DNA from: Prevotella merdae
GTDB taxonomy: Bacteria > Bacteroidota > Bacteroidia > Bacteroidales > Bacteroidaceae
Direction: 5' to 3'
Assembly: GCF_900290275.1 (NCBI RefSeq)
Contig: NZ_LT985324.1
Location: 277,087 to 307,500, forward strand
DNA: 30,414 nucleotides
Part shown: positions 1-7,702 of the stretch, one piece after another
Layout of the letters: each line of letters opens with the position of its first letter
How positions within the stretch are numbered: position 1 is the first letter of the stretch
Made by a program: the position numbers and the translations under genes
Notes under the pieces: model-generated
Databases searched by the model: none
The model's input: the letters and a program-made list of their open reading frames with translations, nothing else
What the model was told of the DNA's origin: nothing

Positions 1-74
1 GTATGGCATCCCTGCCATACCCACTCTGCCATGATTGTACAGCCAATTTAGTGGGTATGGCAAGGATGCCATAC
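1..74. repeat. Nested palindrome (two hairpins forming a larger inverted repeat)
   Basis: Positions 1-25 and 50-74 are inverted copies differing at one base. Each arm also contains its own hairpin: GTATGGCA/TGCCATAC around TCCC at 1-20, and a 10-bp stem around AGGA at 51-74. The sequence could fold as one long stem or as two tandem hairpins. It starts at the window edge, so its full extent and the gene it may terminate or regulate are not visible. No T-tract follows directly. Confidence 0.6.
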
Positions 75-144
75 CCTCCTACTATATGTAAAGATTATTC
101 TGAACTGTTACTTAGTAATGATGATTTGTGTTCGACTTGGTGCT

Positions 145-165
145 GCGGAGGCCGGAGACCTCCGC
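145..165. repeat. GC-rich hairpin, possible terminator
   Basis: GCGGAGG (145-151) and CCTCCGC (159-165) form a perfect 7-bp stem around a 7-nt loop. On the plus strand it is followed after two bases by a short T-rich stretch. It may end a transcript that comes from outside the window. Between 75 and 198 I see no credible gene. Confidence 0.35.
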
Positions 166-203
166 TACTTTTCTATCAACTGAGTCATGGCGGTATTAAT
201 ACA

Positions 204-239
204 AAAAAGGAGTCACTCTTGTATAAGTAACTCCTTTTT
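204..239 (-). terminator. Terminator behind the damaged tRNA-Phe copy
   Basis: AAAAAGGAGT (204-213) and ACTCCTTTTT (230-239) are a perfect 10-bp inverted repeat. Read on the minus strand it begins just after the tRNA-like sequence and its right arm ends in a T run. It closely matches the terminator of the intact tRNA-Phe at 337-375, so gene and terminator were duplicated together. Confidence 0.65.
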
Positions 240-243
240 CTTG

Positions 244-329
244 TGGTGCCACCAGGAATCGAACCGGGGACACAAGGCCAATTTATAAATAATGTCAGTC
301 CTTTGCTCTACGAACTGAGCTATGTCGGT
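244..329 (-). pseudogene. Damaged tandem copy of tRNA-Phe
   Basis: The 3' half (T-arm, acceptor 3' strand) is identical to the intact tRNA-Phe at 379-451, and the D-arm differs at one base. Two lesions make it non-functional as a normal tRNA. The anticodon loop and adjoining stem bases are replaced by a longer AT-rich stretch (about 279-294), so no GAA anticodon remains. The 5' acceptor strand no longer pairs with the 3' strand (about 323-329). It has its own terminator but no obvious promoter and lies directly downstream of tRNA-Phe. It is probably a decayed duplicate; an integration scar or tRNA-derived regulatory RNA is possible but unsupported. Confidence 0.7.
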
Positions 330-336
330 AAAATAC

Positions 337-375
337 AAAAAAAAGAGTCACTCTTGTATGAGTAACTCCTTTTTC
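337..375 (-). terminator. Terminator of tRNA-Phe
   Basis: GAGTCACTC (345-353) pairs with GAGTAACTC (360-368) with one mismatch. The plus-strand A run at 337-344 gives a U tract on the minus-strand transcript just after the tRNA. This is a typical intrinsic terminator. Confidence 0.7.
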
Positions 376-378
376 TTG

Positions 379-451
379 TGGTGCCACCAGGAATCGAACC
401 GGGGACACAAGGATTTTCAGTCCTTTGCTCTACCAACTGAGCTATGGCACC
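379..451 (-). tRNA. tRNA-Phe (anticodon GAA)
   Basis: The minus strand folds into a complete 73-nt cloverleaf. A 7-bp acceptor stem GGTGCCA/TGGCACC carries discriminator A, followed by a normal D-arm, an anticodon stem AAGGA/TCCTT with loop CTGAAAA (anticodon GAA), and a T-arm containing GGTTCGATTCC. CCA is not encoded. A promoter at 478-509 and a terminator at 337-375 make it a self-contained unit. A damaged copy lies immediately downstream. Confidence 0.96.
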
Positions 452-477
452 AACATTGTATCGCTTAATTGCGGGTG

Positions 478-509
478 CAAAGGTACGAATAATATTTTGT
501 ACTGCCAAA
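478..509 (-). promoter_or_regulatory. Bacteroidetes-type promoter of tRNA-Phe
   Basis: On the minus strand TTTG (506-509) and TACCTTTG (478-485) are separated by 20 nt. This matches the -33/-7 pattern recognised by the primary sigma factor of Bacteroidetes. It lies 26 nt upstream of the tRNA 5' end. Confidence 0.8.
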
Positions 510-529
510 TATTTCCGAAAGTTTTTTGC

Positions 530-579
530 AAAAAACGTCAATTATACGCCCATTTATGTATGGCTCGTATAATTGACGT
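530..579 (-). terminator. Terminator of the sppA-lpxK-PNP-thiL operon
   Basis: Positions 535-548 and 566-579 are a perfect 14-bp inverted repeat with a 17-nt loop. On the minus strand the stem is followed by six T residues, as expected for an intrinsic terminator downstream of thiL. It also separates the operon from the tRNA-Phe promoter that begins about 20 bp further on. Confidence 0.85.
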
Positions 580-640
580 CAATATCTGTACTTGTAAACA
601 ACGTATAGATAAGTCTGGATAATTGGAGACAATGCTGATA

Positions 641-1714
641 TTACTTATCTGCCAATGGGTTCCAACCTTGAGCCTTAAGCTCAAACTCCTGGTTGTCGCG
701 TGTAACCAACATCTGTCCCAGTTCAGGACGAGTGATATGACCGATAAGCTTAACGCCATCCATCTGTTCAATCTTCTCGTGATCGCCGATAGGTACAGTA
801 AATAGCAGCTCATAATCCTCGCCACCGTTAAGAGCACATGTTGTTACATTCATGTTAAGCTCCTCGGCCATAACAGCCGTCTGGTAGTCGATAGGAATAT
901 TCTTTTCGTATACGCGGCAACCGCAATTAGACTCTTTGCATATATGCATCAGTTCGCTTGACAGGCCGTCGCTGATATCCATCATAGCAGTAGGATGGAT
1001 GTTGAGTTCGCGGAATCGTGCAATAATATCACCACGAGCTTCAGCCTGCAACTGTCGCTGCAATAGATATTCCTTACCGGCAAAGTCGGGTTGGAAGTCC
1101 TTTAACGACTCCAATGCACGCTTGTCATTCTTCTTGCGAGCCTCGTCCACCTGCTGATAATAAACACTCTTTTCGCGTTCGAGAAGCTGTAAGCCCATAT
1201 AGGCAGCACCAAGATCGCCAGTGACACATATAAGGTCGGTATCCTTGGCACCATTGCGATATACAATGTCCTCCTTACGTGCTTCGCCAATACATGTAAT
1301 GCTTATGGCAAGACCAGTGTAAGAAGAAGTGGTGTCGCCACCAACAATATCTACGCCCCACTTGTCGCATGCAAGGCGCAAACCGCTATAGAACTGCTTA
1401 AGATCTTCCACCTTAAAGCGCTTGCTAAGTGCAAGACTAACGGTAAGTTGGCGTGGTGTGCCGTTCATGGCAAAGATGTCGCTAATGTTTACCATAGCCG
1501 ACTTATAGCCAAGATGCTGCATATCGATGTATGTAAGGTCGAAGTGAACGCCCTCCATAAGCATGTCGGTAGTAACCAGCACCTCAGAGTCGGGGTAGTG
1601 TAGCACGGCACAATCGTCGCCTACACCCTTGATAGTCGACTCGTTCTTGATTTTGATATTGTCGGTGAGATGGCGTATAAGGCCAAACTCACCGAGTTTA
1701 GATATGTCTGTCAT
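641..1714 (-). CDS. thiL: Thiamine-monophosphate kinase
   Basis: ThiL phosphorylates thiamine monophosphate to thiamine pyrophosphate with ATP, the last step of cofactor synthesis, in the cytosol. The 357-aa product shows the family pattern: GVGDD at 30-34, Asp50 in a VTTDMLMEGVHFD stretch, NISDI at 76-80, GGDTT at 125-129 (Mg-ATP ligands), DISDGLSSEL at 246-255 and NGGEDYELLF at 296-305. A charged helical insert at about 181-225 makes it somewhat longer than many ThiL proteins. The ATG lies 11 nt after the phosphorylase stop, so it is the last gene of the operon. A strong terminator follows at 530-579. Assignment is firm. Confidence 0.95.
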   Translation of the reverse strand: MTDISKLGEFGLIRHLTDNIKIKNESTIKGVGDDCAVLHYPDSEVLVTTDMLMEGVHFDLTYIDMQHLGYKSAMVNISDIFAMNGTPRQLTVSLALSKRFKVEDLKQFYSGLRLACDKWGVDIVGGDTTSSYTGLAISITCIGEARKEDIVYRNGAKDTDLICVTGDLGAAYMGLQLLEREKSVYYQQVDEARKKNDKRALESLKDFQPDFAGKEYLLQRQLQAEARGDIIARFRELNIHPTAMMDISDGLSSELMHICKESNCGCRVYEKNIPIDYQTAVMAEELNMNVTTCALNGGEDYELLFTVPIGDHEKIEQMDGVKLIGHITRPELGQMLVTRDNQEFELKAQGWNPLADK

Positions 1715-1725
1715 ACATTATTATA

Positions 1726-2535
1726 TTAAGCACGGCGAATCATCTCGCGCATAATCTCGGTCATCAGAGGTTGTGCATTGTTGGCTGCAACCTGAACCTC
1801 CTCGTGCGAAACCTCAACAGGATTGTCTTCCAAGCCAAGGTCGGTGATGATAGAGATACCGAATGTGCGTATGCCGCAGTGGTGAGCCACGATAACCTCT
1901 GGCACGGTACTCATGCCAACAGCATCGCCACCCAAGCGGTGGTACATCTTATATTCTGCAGGAGTCTCGAAGGTAGGACCTTGCACACCTACGTATACAC
2001 CATGAACAACACGAATACCCTTTTCCTTGGCAATCTCGTTAGCCTGGTTGATAAGCGCGTGATCGTATGTCTCGTGCATATCGGGGAAACGTGGACCGGT
2101 AGGGAAATTCTTGCCGCGCAAAGGATGCTCTGGGAAGAAGTTGATATGGTCTTTAATAATCATGAGGTCGCCAATCTTGAACTCAGGGTTCATACCACCC
2201 GATGCGTTGCTAACGAATAGAGTCTTGATGCCCAGTTCGTACATTACGCGGATAGGGAAGGTAACTTCCTTCATAGAATAACCCTCATAGTAATGGAAAC
2301 GGCCCTGCATAGCCATGATATCCTTACCGCCGAGCTTGCCGAAGATAAGCTTGCCAGAGTGGCCCTCTACTGTAGATACAGGGAAGTTGGGGATGTCTGT
2401 GTATGCAAATTCATAGCAGTCGGTGATTTCAGTGGCAAGCTGACCGAGGCCAGTACCGAGAATGATAGCAGTTTCAGGATTTGTTGTCATCCTTTCTTTT
2501 AACCAGGATGCTGTTTCTTGAATTTTTTCGTACAT
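1726..2535 (-). CDS. Purine nucleoside phosphorylase (trimeric PNP family)
   Basis: This enzyme splits purine (deoxy)ribonucleosides with phosphate into base and (deoxy)ribose-1-phosphate for purine salvage. The 269-aa protein carries the PNP-I phosphate and sugar motifs GTGLGQ (27-32), His59, MQGRFHYYEG (76-85) and NASGG (110-114). It also has QGPTFETPAE (185-194) with the base-contacting Glu, and GMSTVPE (207-213). At the position of the usual base-recognising Asn (human N243) the sequence reads TDLG (231-234), an Asp, which may alter 6-oxo versus 6-amino purine preference. The long start is preferred because the first 16 residues align with the N-terminal helix of known PNPs. The gene therefore overlaps the end of lpxK by 62 nt. 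Confidence 0.93.
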   Translation of the reverse strand: MYEKIQETASWLKERMTTNPETAIILGTGLGQLATEITDCYEFAYTDIPNFPVSTVEGHSGKLIFGKLGGKDIMAMQGRFHYYEGYSMKEVTFPIRVMYELGIKTLFVSNASGGMNPEFKIGDLMIIKDHINFFPEHPLRGKNFPTGPRFPDMHETYDHALINQANEIAKEKGIRVVHGVYVGVQGPTFETPAEYKMYHRLGGDAVGMSTVPEVIVAHHCGIRTFGISIITDLGLEDNPVEVSHEEVQVAANNAQPLMTEIMREMIRRA

Positions 2536-3598
2536 AGCTTGTTATTTTATTATTAAATTCTTCTTCGCCTTCCAACATAAACTTAATTCGTATCGGCAAG
2601 GCGTAAATACTGTTTTTGGCTTCTTGCGAGAGACCCTCTACATTGGTCAGACGGGTAGAGTCTTTTTCTGTTGTTATGATAATCTTAGGAGCCTTCATCG
2701 CTGCAAATGTGGAATTAACACGTTCTATATCGTCGGCAGTAAACTGATGATGGTCGCCAAACGTTAGTGGTGTGATGTTGCTCGACACTGGTTGGAGGTC
2801 CATAATCATTTGCTGTGGCGAGGCAATGCCCGTCAACAGCAGAATGTTAATGCCTTTAGGCAAGTCGTTAACGGCACGTCTGTCGCCTCCGAATACCGGT
2901 TTGAGGTTTTCGTATTGCAGCGTGGTGAAGAATAGCTCCTGATATGGATACAGATCCATGGCACGCTTAAGCACTCGAAATTCCATAGGCTTGAGGTCCT
3001 TAGGACATTTGGTCACGATAACTATATCAGCTCTCGACTTGCCCTCTTGCGGTTCTCGCATACGTCCGGCAGGCAACAGCTTGTCGTAGATAATGAGTCG
3101 GTGGTAGTCGACAAGCAGGATGTTAATGCCCGGTTTAACGTATCTGTGCTGGTAGGCATCGTCCAGCAAAATGACGTCAACATCCTTTGTGGCATCGTCG
3201 GATGTAAGTCGGTGTATGCCGTTGCGCCGGTTCTTGTCTACGGCAACATAAATGTCGTTGAACTTATGGCGCATCTGATAAGGCTCGTCGCCAATAAGGC
3301 GCATAGGTGTATCGGCATTGGCAAGCTGATATCCGTGGCTTTTGCGCTTGTAGCCACGCGATAGAACACCCACTTTAAGTTTATTGTGCAGCAGGTTGAC
3401 AAGATATTCCACATGTGGAGTTTTGCCCGAGCCACCCACCGTAATATTCCCCACAGCAATAATAGGAATGTCGTAGCTTTGGCTTTTAAGCACACCGATG
3501 TCGAACATCCAGTTGCGCAGGCGCACCCCGATGCCGTAGAGCCAGCTGAGTGGCAGCAGCCACTCGTTGATTTTTATAAAATCACCTTCAGTTCTCAT
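2474..3598 (-). CDS. lpxK: Tetraacyldisaccharide 4'-kinase (lipid A synthesis)
   Basis: LpxK phosphorylates the 4' position of the lipid A disaccharide precursor at the inner face of the cytoplasmic membrane. An N-terminal hydrophobic/amphipathic segment (about 13-32) precedes a P-loop VGNITVGGSGKTP around 49-61. RGYKRKSHGYQ and DDAYQHR, typical of the family, follow. The chosen ATG (3598) gives 374 aa starting MRTEGDFIKINEW; an in-frame ATG 18 codons upstream would add a stretch that does not resemble LpxK. The gene starts 62 nt after sppA and its 3' end overlaps the phosphorylase gene by 62 nt, which suggests translational coupling. The identity is firm, the exact start fairly so. Confidence 0.94.
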   Translation of the reverse strand: MRTEGDFIKINEWLLPLSWLYGIGVRLRNWMFDIGVLKSQSYDIPIIAVGNITVGGSGKTPHVEYLVNLLHNKLKVGVLSRGYKRKSHGYQLANADTPMRLIGDEPYQMRHKFNDIYVAVDKNRRNGIHRLTSDDATKDVDVILLDDAYQHRYVKPGINILLVDYHRLIIYDKLLPAGRMREPQEGKSRADIVIVTKCPKDLKPMEFRVLKRAMDLYPYQELFFTTLQYENLKPVFGGDRRAVNDLPKGINILLLTGIASPQQMIMDLQPVSSNITPLTFGDHHQFTADDIERVNSTFAAMKAPKIIITTEKDSTRLTNVEGLSQEAKNSIYALPIRIKFMLEGEEEFNNKITSYVRKNSRNSILVKRKDDNKS

Positions 3599-3660
3599 CT
3601 TTATATTACGTTTAATATTTAGCTGAACTTTCGCAAGTTCAGAATTATGCAAACCTTGAG

Positions 3661-5436
3661 TTACTTTACATTCAGTATGTATGGCAATCGTGCCTGTACA
3701 GCCTGATGCTTGTCTATATTGCGTAGCAGACTAATAGGCTCGTAAAGGTCGCCAAGTGTAGCGCGCAACTGATCGTCGAGATAGTTGCCACCCGACATAG
3801 ATCTAAAGAGCTGGTCGGTCCATGATGCAGGGGCAGGATACTCGGCTGTATAGTACTCCTTAATCTTGGCAAGTTGAGCAGCCTTCTTAATGGCATCGTC
3901 AAGACCGCCAAGCTGGTCGACAAGTTTAATCTTAAGAGCGTCGTTGCCAACCCATACACGACCTTGAGCAATCTTTTCTACACTCTCCACCGGCAAATGA
4001 CGTCCATCAGCCACACGCTTGCGGAAGAGGGCATAGCCACGGTTGACATAAGCCTGCAACATAGCTGTCTCGTCGGCATTGAATGGACGAGCCATGATGT
4101 TGCCAAAGTTGGAATTGCGGTTGGTCTTAACCTCGTCGAATTTGACACCAAGCTTTTGTGTAACAAGACCACTAAGGTCTGGAATCATGGCAAATATGCC
4201 AATGCTGCCTGTAAGAGTATTGGGTTGTGCCACAATCCAAGAAGCAGGAGCCGAGAGATAGTAGGCACCCGATGCTGCATAATCGCCCATAGACACCACT
4301 ACCGGCTTTTTGGCCTTGAGCATACTTACGTAATGCCATATCTGCTCAGAAGCATAAGCGTCGCCACCACCAGAGTTGACACGTATTACAACAGCCTTAA
4401 CATCGTCGTCGTTCATAAGACTCTCAAGGTCCTTGCACACGGTAGACGAGGCAATAGAATGGTTTGCACCCATGGCTATAGACTGTACCTCGTTCTGCAC
4501 AACATCGCCAAAAGCATAGTAAACAGCAATCTGGTCGCCGTCCACATCCTCGTCTTTGGTGTTGAGCATATCGCTAACACTGATTTGAGGAATCATATCA
4601 TCGTCGTCGAGCTTAAGCATCTTCTTGACAGTGTCCTTAACTTTGTCGGCGTACATCATGCCGTCTACCATCTTGCGCTTTACAAGCGACTCGGTAGGCG
4701 AGAATAGCATAAACTCGTCGGCATATGCATTGAGCGAGTCGACGCTTATACCACGGCTCTTGGAAACAGCCTGGCAGATATTGCTCCAAGCACCATCTAT
4801 GTAGAGCTTGGTTTGCAGGCGGTTGGCATCGCTCATATGGTCTTCGGTATAGTTTTCGGTAGCACTCTTGAATGTGCCAACCTTAACCACCTGGTATTTA
4901 ACGCCAAACTTAGCCATTACGTCCTTATAGTACATAGGTTGTGCTCCCAGACCGTGCCAGTCGAGCATACCCTTAGGGTTGATGTATACCTTGTTTGCAA
5001 CAGATGCAAGATAGTAGGCACCCTGCGAGTAAGTATCGCCATAAGCTACAATCCACTTGCCACTCTTGCGGAAGTCTTCAAGCGTATTTCGTATCTCCTG
5101 CAATGTAGCCATGCCAGCGCTCAAGGCACCAGCCTCCATGTATATACCCTTTACATTCTTGTTGGTCTTAGCCTTCTTGATAGAGGCAATGATGTCGTTC
5201 ATGCCAACAGTAGGGGTGTAGTTGCCTGTAAGCTTGCCAAAGATATCGTCCTGTCCTTGCTCGCTTATCGAGCCAGAAAGATTGAGCACAAGCACCGACC
5301 CATCCTCAACGGTTTGTGTAGCCTGTCCCGAAGCTATCATGCCAACAATACTCATCATACCGAATATGCCGGCAACAATCAGAAAAATAATGATGCCGAC
5401 AACGGTAGCGGCAACGTACTTGAAGAATTCTTTCAT
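3661..5436 (-). CDS. sppA: Signal peptide peptidase SppA, 67K type
   Basis: SppA is a membrane-anchored serine protease that degrades cleaved signal peptides. The 591-aa product begins with one transmembrane anchor (about 10-33) followed by two tandem peptidase-S49 domains, the long form of the family. The Ser/Lys dyad is visible: Lys190 in VGTFKSATENY in the first half and Ser389 in GDYAASGAYYL in the second. NSGGGDA at 354-360 is the conserved Gly-rich loop. It is the first gene of the minus-strand operon sppA-lpxK-PNP-thiL. A -7-like box lies about 24 nt upstream of the ATG (5460-5467). Length and both domains look intact. Confidence 0.95.
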   Translation of the reverse strand: MKEFFKYVAATVVGIIIFLIVAGIFGMMSIVGMIASGQATQTVEDGSVLVLNLSGSISEQGQDDIFGKLTGNYTPTVGMNDIIASIKKAKTNKNVKGIYMEAGALSAGMATLQEIRNTLEDFRKSGKWIVAYGDTYSQGAYYLASVANKVYINPKGMLDWHGLGAQPMYYKDVMAKFGVKYQVVKVGTFKSATENYTEDHMSDANRLQTKLYIDGAWSNICQAVSKSRGISVDSLNAYADEFMLFSPTESLVKRKMVDGMMYADKVKDTVKKMLKLDDDDMIPQISVSDMLNTKDEDVDGDQIAVYYAFGDVVQNEVQSIAMGANHSIASSTVCKDLESLMNDDDVKAVVIRVNSGGGDAYASEQIWHYVSMLKAKKPVVVSMGDYAASGAYYLSAPASWIVAQPNTLTGSIGIFAMIPDLSGLVTQKLGVKFDEVKTNRNSNFGNIMARPFNADETAMLQAYVNRGYALFRKRVADGRHLPVESVEKIAQGRVWVGNDALKIKLVDQLGGLDDAIKKAAQLAKIKEYYTAEYPAPASWTDQLFRSMSGGNYLDDQLRATLGDLYEPISLLRNIDKHQAVQARLPYILNVK

Positions 5437-5459
5437 ACAAAGTGTGTTTTAGTTGTATG

Positions 5460-5467
5460 CAAAGATA
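5460..5467 (-). promoter_or_regulatory. Candidate -7 box for the sppA operon
   Basis: The minus strand reads TATCTTTG, fitting TAnnTTTG, 24-31 nt before the sppA start. No convincing TTTG -33 element sits at the usual 19-20 nt distance, so this is a partial match. Confidence 0.35.
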
Positions 5468-5509
5468 CAATAAATTATTGATATTATTCTATATGTCGCA
5501 AAAAAGCAG

Positions 5510-5517
5510 TACCTTTG
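5510..5517 (+). promoter_or_regulatory. Candidate -7 box for the ThrE-family exporter gene
   Basis: TACCTTTG on the plus strand fits the Bacteroidetes -7 consensus and would give a leader of about 60 nt. The -33 region at 5487-5490 reads TTCT, only a partial match. This box and the sppA box at 5460 are divergent and about 42 bp apart. Confidence 0.4.
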
Positions 5518-5581
5518 CACACGTTTTAAAGGATAATATATCTATTTTTTATTCAATCAAATTACAATTAATAGAGAAAGT

Positions 5582-6961
5582 ATGGATCAGATCCAAAAAA
5601 TCGAGTACGAAAAGTTATTGAGAAGAAAACTTGACTTGCTATTGAAGACTGGACAACTCCTTGTAGAGAGTGCCGCCGACACAAACCGCATTATTAGCAA
5701 CATGAATCGTGTGGCAGCCTTCCTCGGTTTGCCCGAAGAGCATCTGCACGTGTATGTACAGTTCAATATGCTGATGGTAAATCTTAGTGACGGCGAACAC
5801 TCGTTTACCAAGTTTCAGCGTTGCACCAAGCATGGTATCGACATGACACGTATCTCGCTCATCTCAAAGCTTTCGTGGAAAGCCATTACCGAAGACTATA
5901 GCATAGAGCAGTATGCCGAGGAACTTGAGAGTATAGCCACACGCAAGCGCAACTATACCCCGTTGCAGGTAGCTATAGGTACTGGTTTTGCCTGTGGTGG
6001 ATTCTGTATTCAGTTCGGTTGCGACTGGACAGCTTTCTTCTATGCATCGTTTGCCGCAGCCGTTGGTATGTATCTTCGCGGCTGGTTGTTGCGCAAAGGC
6101 TTCAACAACTATATGGGCATAGCTGTAGCCGCCTTCGTATCTACATTGCTTGCCTTCCTCACAATGTGGTTGCCTTCTTCGTGGACCAGCACTCCATTGC
6201 ATCCGCTGTTGGCATGTGCACTGTTTATTGTGCCGGGTGTGCCATTGATAAACTTTGTTGACGATATGCTTGACAACTATATACAGGTGGGACTAACGCG
6301 AGCCATTAACACATTCCTTATGATTGTGGCAATGTCGTTCGGTATAGCCTTCTTCTTGAAGATATCGCATTTTGACCTGACACAGTTCTACACCATACCA
6401 ATGATTCCGCACAACAACTACCTGTCGTATGCTGCTGCAGCTGCCATCTCGGCTATGGGCTTCTCGATGATATTCAACATACAGCGTAGACTGTTGTGGG
6501 TGGTAGCTATAGGTGGTATTATTGCAGTATGTACACGTAACTTTGTGAACCTTGGTCCGTCGAACAACAACATAGGTCTGGATATGGGTCTTGCAATAGG
6601 TTCGCTTGCGGGCAGTGCGCTTATCTCGCTTATTTGCGTAAAGGCAGTACACAAGTTCCATGTACCTCACCATGTACTCTCTATTCCAAGTGTCATTCCT
6701 ATGGTACCAGGTGTGTTGATGTATCGCGCGCTTGTGGCATTGATAGAGATGAATGGTGTTGTAGGCGAGCTAACAAATGCCGTTAAGTTTGGCATGGCTT
6801 CGGCTATCACCATTATGTGTATCTCGCTTGGTGTGGCAATACCTAACGTGTTTGCACGTCAGTGGATTGCTCCTACACGTCGCAAGCGTCTGGCTAAGGC
6901 TATTGCAGACCGCAAGGCTCGTGGCAAGTTTGTTGACTTGTCGGAGTTTGATGAAAAGTAA
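5582..6961 (+). CDS. Threonine/serine exporter (ThrE) family protein
   Basis: This is a membrane transporter of the ThrE family, whose characterised members export threonine and serine. The 459-aa protein is the fused form. A soluble N-terminal region (about 1-125) includes the family stretch LLVESAADTNRI. About ten hydrophobic segments follow from about 128 to 430, and the short basic C-terminal tail contains RRKRLAKAIADRKARGK. The internal motif VPGVPLINFVDDM and the later IPMVPGVLMYR appear to be counterparts in the two halves, as expected for DUF1212 and DUF3815-type modules joined in one chain. It stands alone between a divergent sppA promoter and a terminator. The substrate is inferred from the family and not shown here. 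Confidence 0.85.
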   Translation: MDQIQKIEYEKLLRRKLDLLLKTGQLLVESAADTNRIISNMNRVAAFLGLPEEHLHVYVQFNMLMVNLSDGEHSFTKFQRCTKHGIDMTRISLISKLSWKAITEDYSIEQYAEELESIATRKRNYTPLQVAIGTGFACGGFCIQFGCDWTAFFYASFAAAVGMYLRGWLLRKGFNNYMGIAVAAFVSTLLAFLTMWLPSSWTSTPLHPLLACALFIVPGVPLINFVDDMLDNYIQVGLTRAINTFLMIVAMSFGIAFFLKISHFDLTQFYTIPMIPHNNYLSYAAAAAISAMGFSMIFNIQRRLLWVVAIGGIIAVCTRNFVNLGPSNNNIGLDMGLAIGSLAGSALISLICVKAVHKFHVPHHVLSIPSVIPMVPGVLMYRALVALIEMNGVVGELTNAVKFGMASAITIMCISLGVAIPNVFARQWIAPTRRKRLAKAIADRKARGKFVDLSEFDEK

Positions 6962-6969
6962 AAATAACA

Positions 6970-7016
6970 TTAACGCTCATTACTTGACACTGCTTTGGTT
7001 GGGTAATGAGCGTTAA
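6970..7016. terminator. Bidirectional terminator between the exporter and crp/fnr genes
   Basis: TTAACGCTCATTAC (6970-6983) and its exact reverse complement (7003-7016) form a 14-bp stem with a 19-nt loop. It is followed by a T-rich tail on the plus strand and an A/T-rich tail on the minus strand. The two flanking genes converge on it, so it can serve both. Confidence 0.8.
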
Positions 7017-7043
7017 TTCTTTTATTAGTATAGCTTAGGAGCG

Positions 7044-7700
7044 TTATAGTTTTTCCATATTCGTTATTGTAATGATACCACGGCTAAACACCAGGAGTCC
7101 GCGTTCTTGCAGCCTGTTTAGCTCCTTTGACACAGCCAATCGTCCTAAGCCAGTTTCTTGAGCCAGCCGTGTCATCTTAATCCTTATTGTTTTTTTGCCA
7201 ACAGGCGATGAGCATCTGCTCTTCAGGAATCGTATAATGCGCCCCTCGTCGTTATCGGGAGAAGGTTGCCATAAAGGGCGTGTTGCTTTTTGGGATAGAG
7301 TGGATATGATGTTTAGCAGATTGATGCGAAGGATAACAAACTCGTCGGTAAGGCGTAGAATGTCGTTCTTGTCAATCTCCATAATGTCGCATTCGGAGCT
7401 GGCAATGAAGTTGTGAGTGTAGCGTTGGTTTAGTCCAAAGAGGCGTTCGGGCTGTAGGATATAAGGCGCCGCGATAGTTTCCTCGACCGAGAAACCGTGG
7501 TCGTCGGAATAGGTAATGACACGTGCCGTGCCGGATAAAAGAAAAGCCATGCTTCTGCATGGCTCCCCCTCATTGCGTATAGTCTTGTCTGATGCAAACT
7601 TATAGAACGAGAACTTGGTTTGTCCTATAATTTGTGTCAGGTCGCTGTTGGTTAAGCCTTGAAACAAAGGCGTGGCAGCGAGCTTGTTGTAAAAATTCAT
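7044..7700 (-). CDS. Crp/Fnr-family transcriptional regulator
   Basis: A 218-aa regulator with a cyclic-nucleotide-binding-like beta barrel (about 10-115), a dimerisation helix (about 118-137) and a C-terminal winged helix-turn-helix. In the latter, MTRLAQETGLGRLAVSKELN (about 176-195) is the DNA-binding helix pair. The cysteine cluster of oxygen-sensing FNR is absent, so no Fe-S sensing is indicated. The start at 7700 is preferred: it lies 2 nt after the apbE stop codon and gives the usual N-terminus MNFYNKL, whereas the upstream ATG (7742) would overlap apbE by 40 nt. It is the last gene of the apbE operon. Ligand and targets are unknown. Confidence 0.88.
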   Translation of the reverse strand: MNFYNKLAATPLFQGLTNSDLTQIIGQTKFSFYKFASDKTIRNEGEPCRSMAFLLSGTARVITYSDDHGFSVEETIAAPYILQPERLFGLNQRYTHNFIASSECDIMEIDKNDILRLTDEFVILRINLLNIISTLSQKATRPLWQPSPDNDEGRIIRFLKSRCSSPVGKKTIRIKMTRLAQETGLGRLAVSKELNRLQERGLLVFSRGIITITNMEKL

Positions 7701-7702
7701 AC

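Larger units (their letters stand above)
199..451. repeat. Tandem duplication of a tRNA-Phe plus terminator unit
   Basis: Two direct copies of about 120-130 bp, at 199-330 and 333-451, each contain terminator, short spacer and tRNA in the same order. A block of about 37 bp covering the spacer, T-arm and acceptor end is identical between them. Divergence is concentrated in the anticodon loop, the 5' acceptor strand and a few terminator bases. Confidence 0.75.

Noticed and set aside
1..230. Small protein gene at 3-230 on the plus strand
   Set aside because: The frame runs through two palindromes and a terminator and its translation looks random. A structural-repeat explanation fits better.
3874..4707. 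277-aa open frame antisense to sppA
   Set aside because: It lies wholly within sppA, whose domains and catalytic residues are intact. Its translation has no recognisable domain, and long antisense frames are common here from codon bias.
4813..5481. 222-aa open frame antisense to the 5' half of sppA
   Set aside because: Fully overlapped by a certain gene and containing no domain. It ends in the divergent promoter region.
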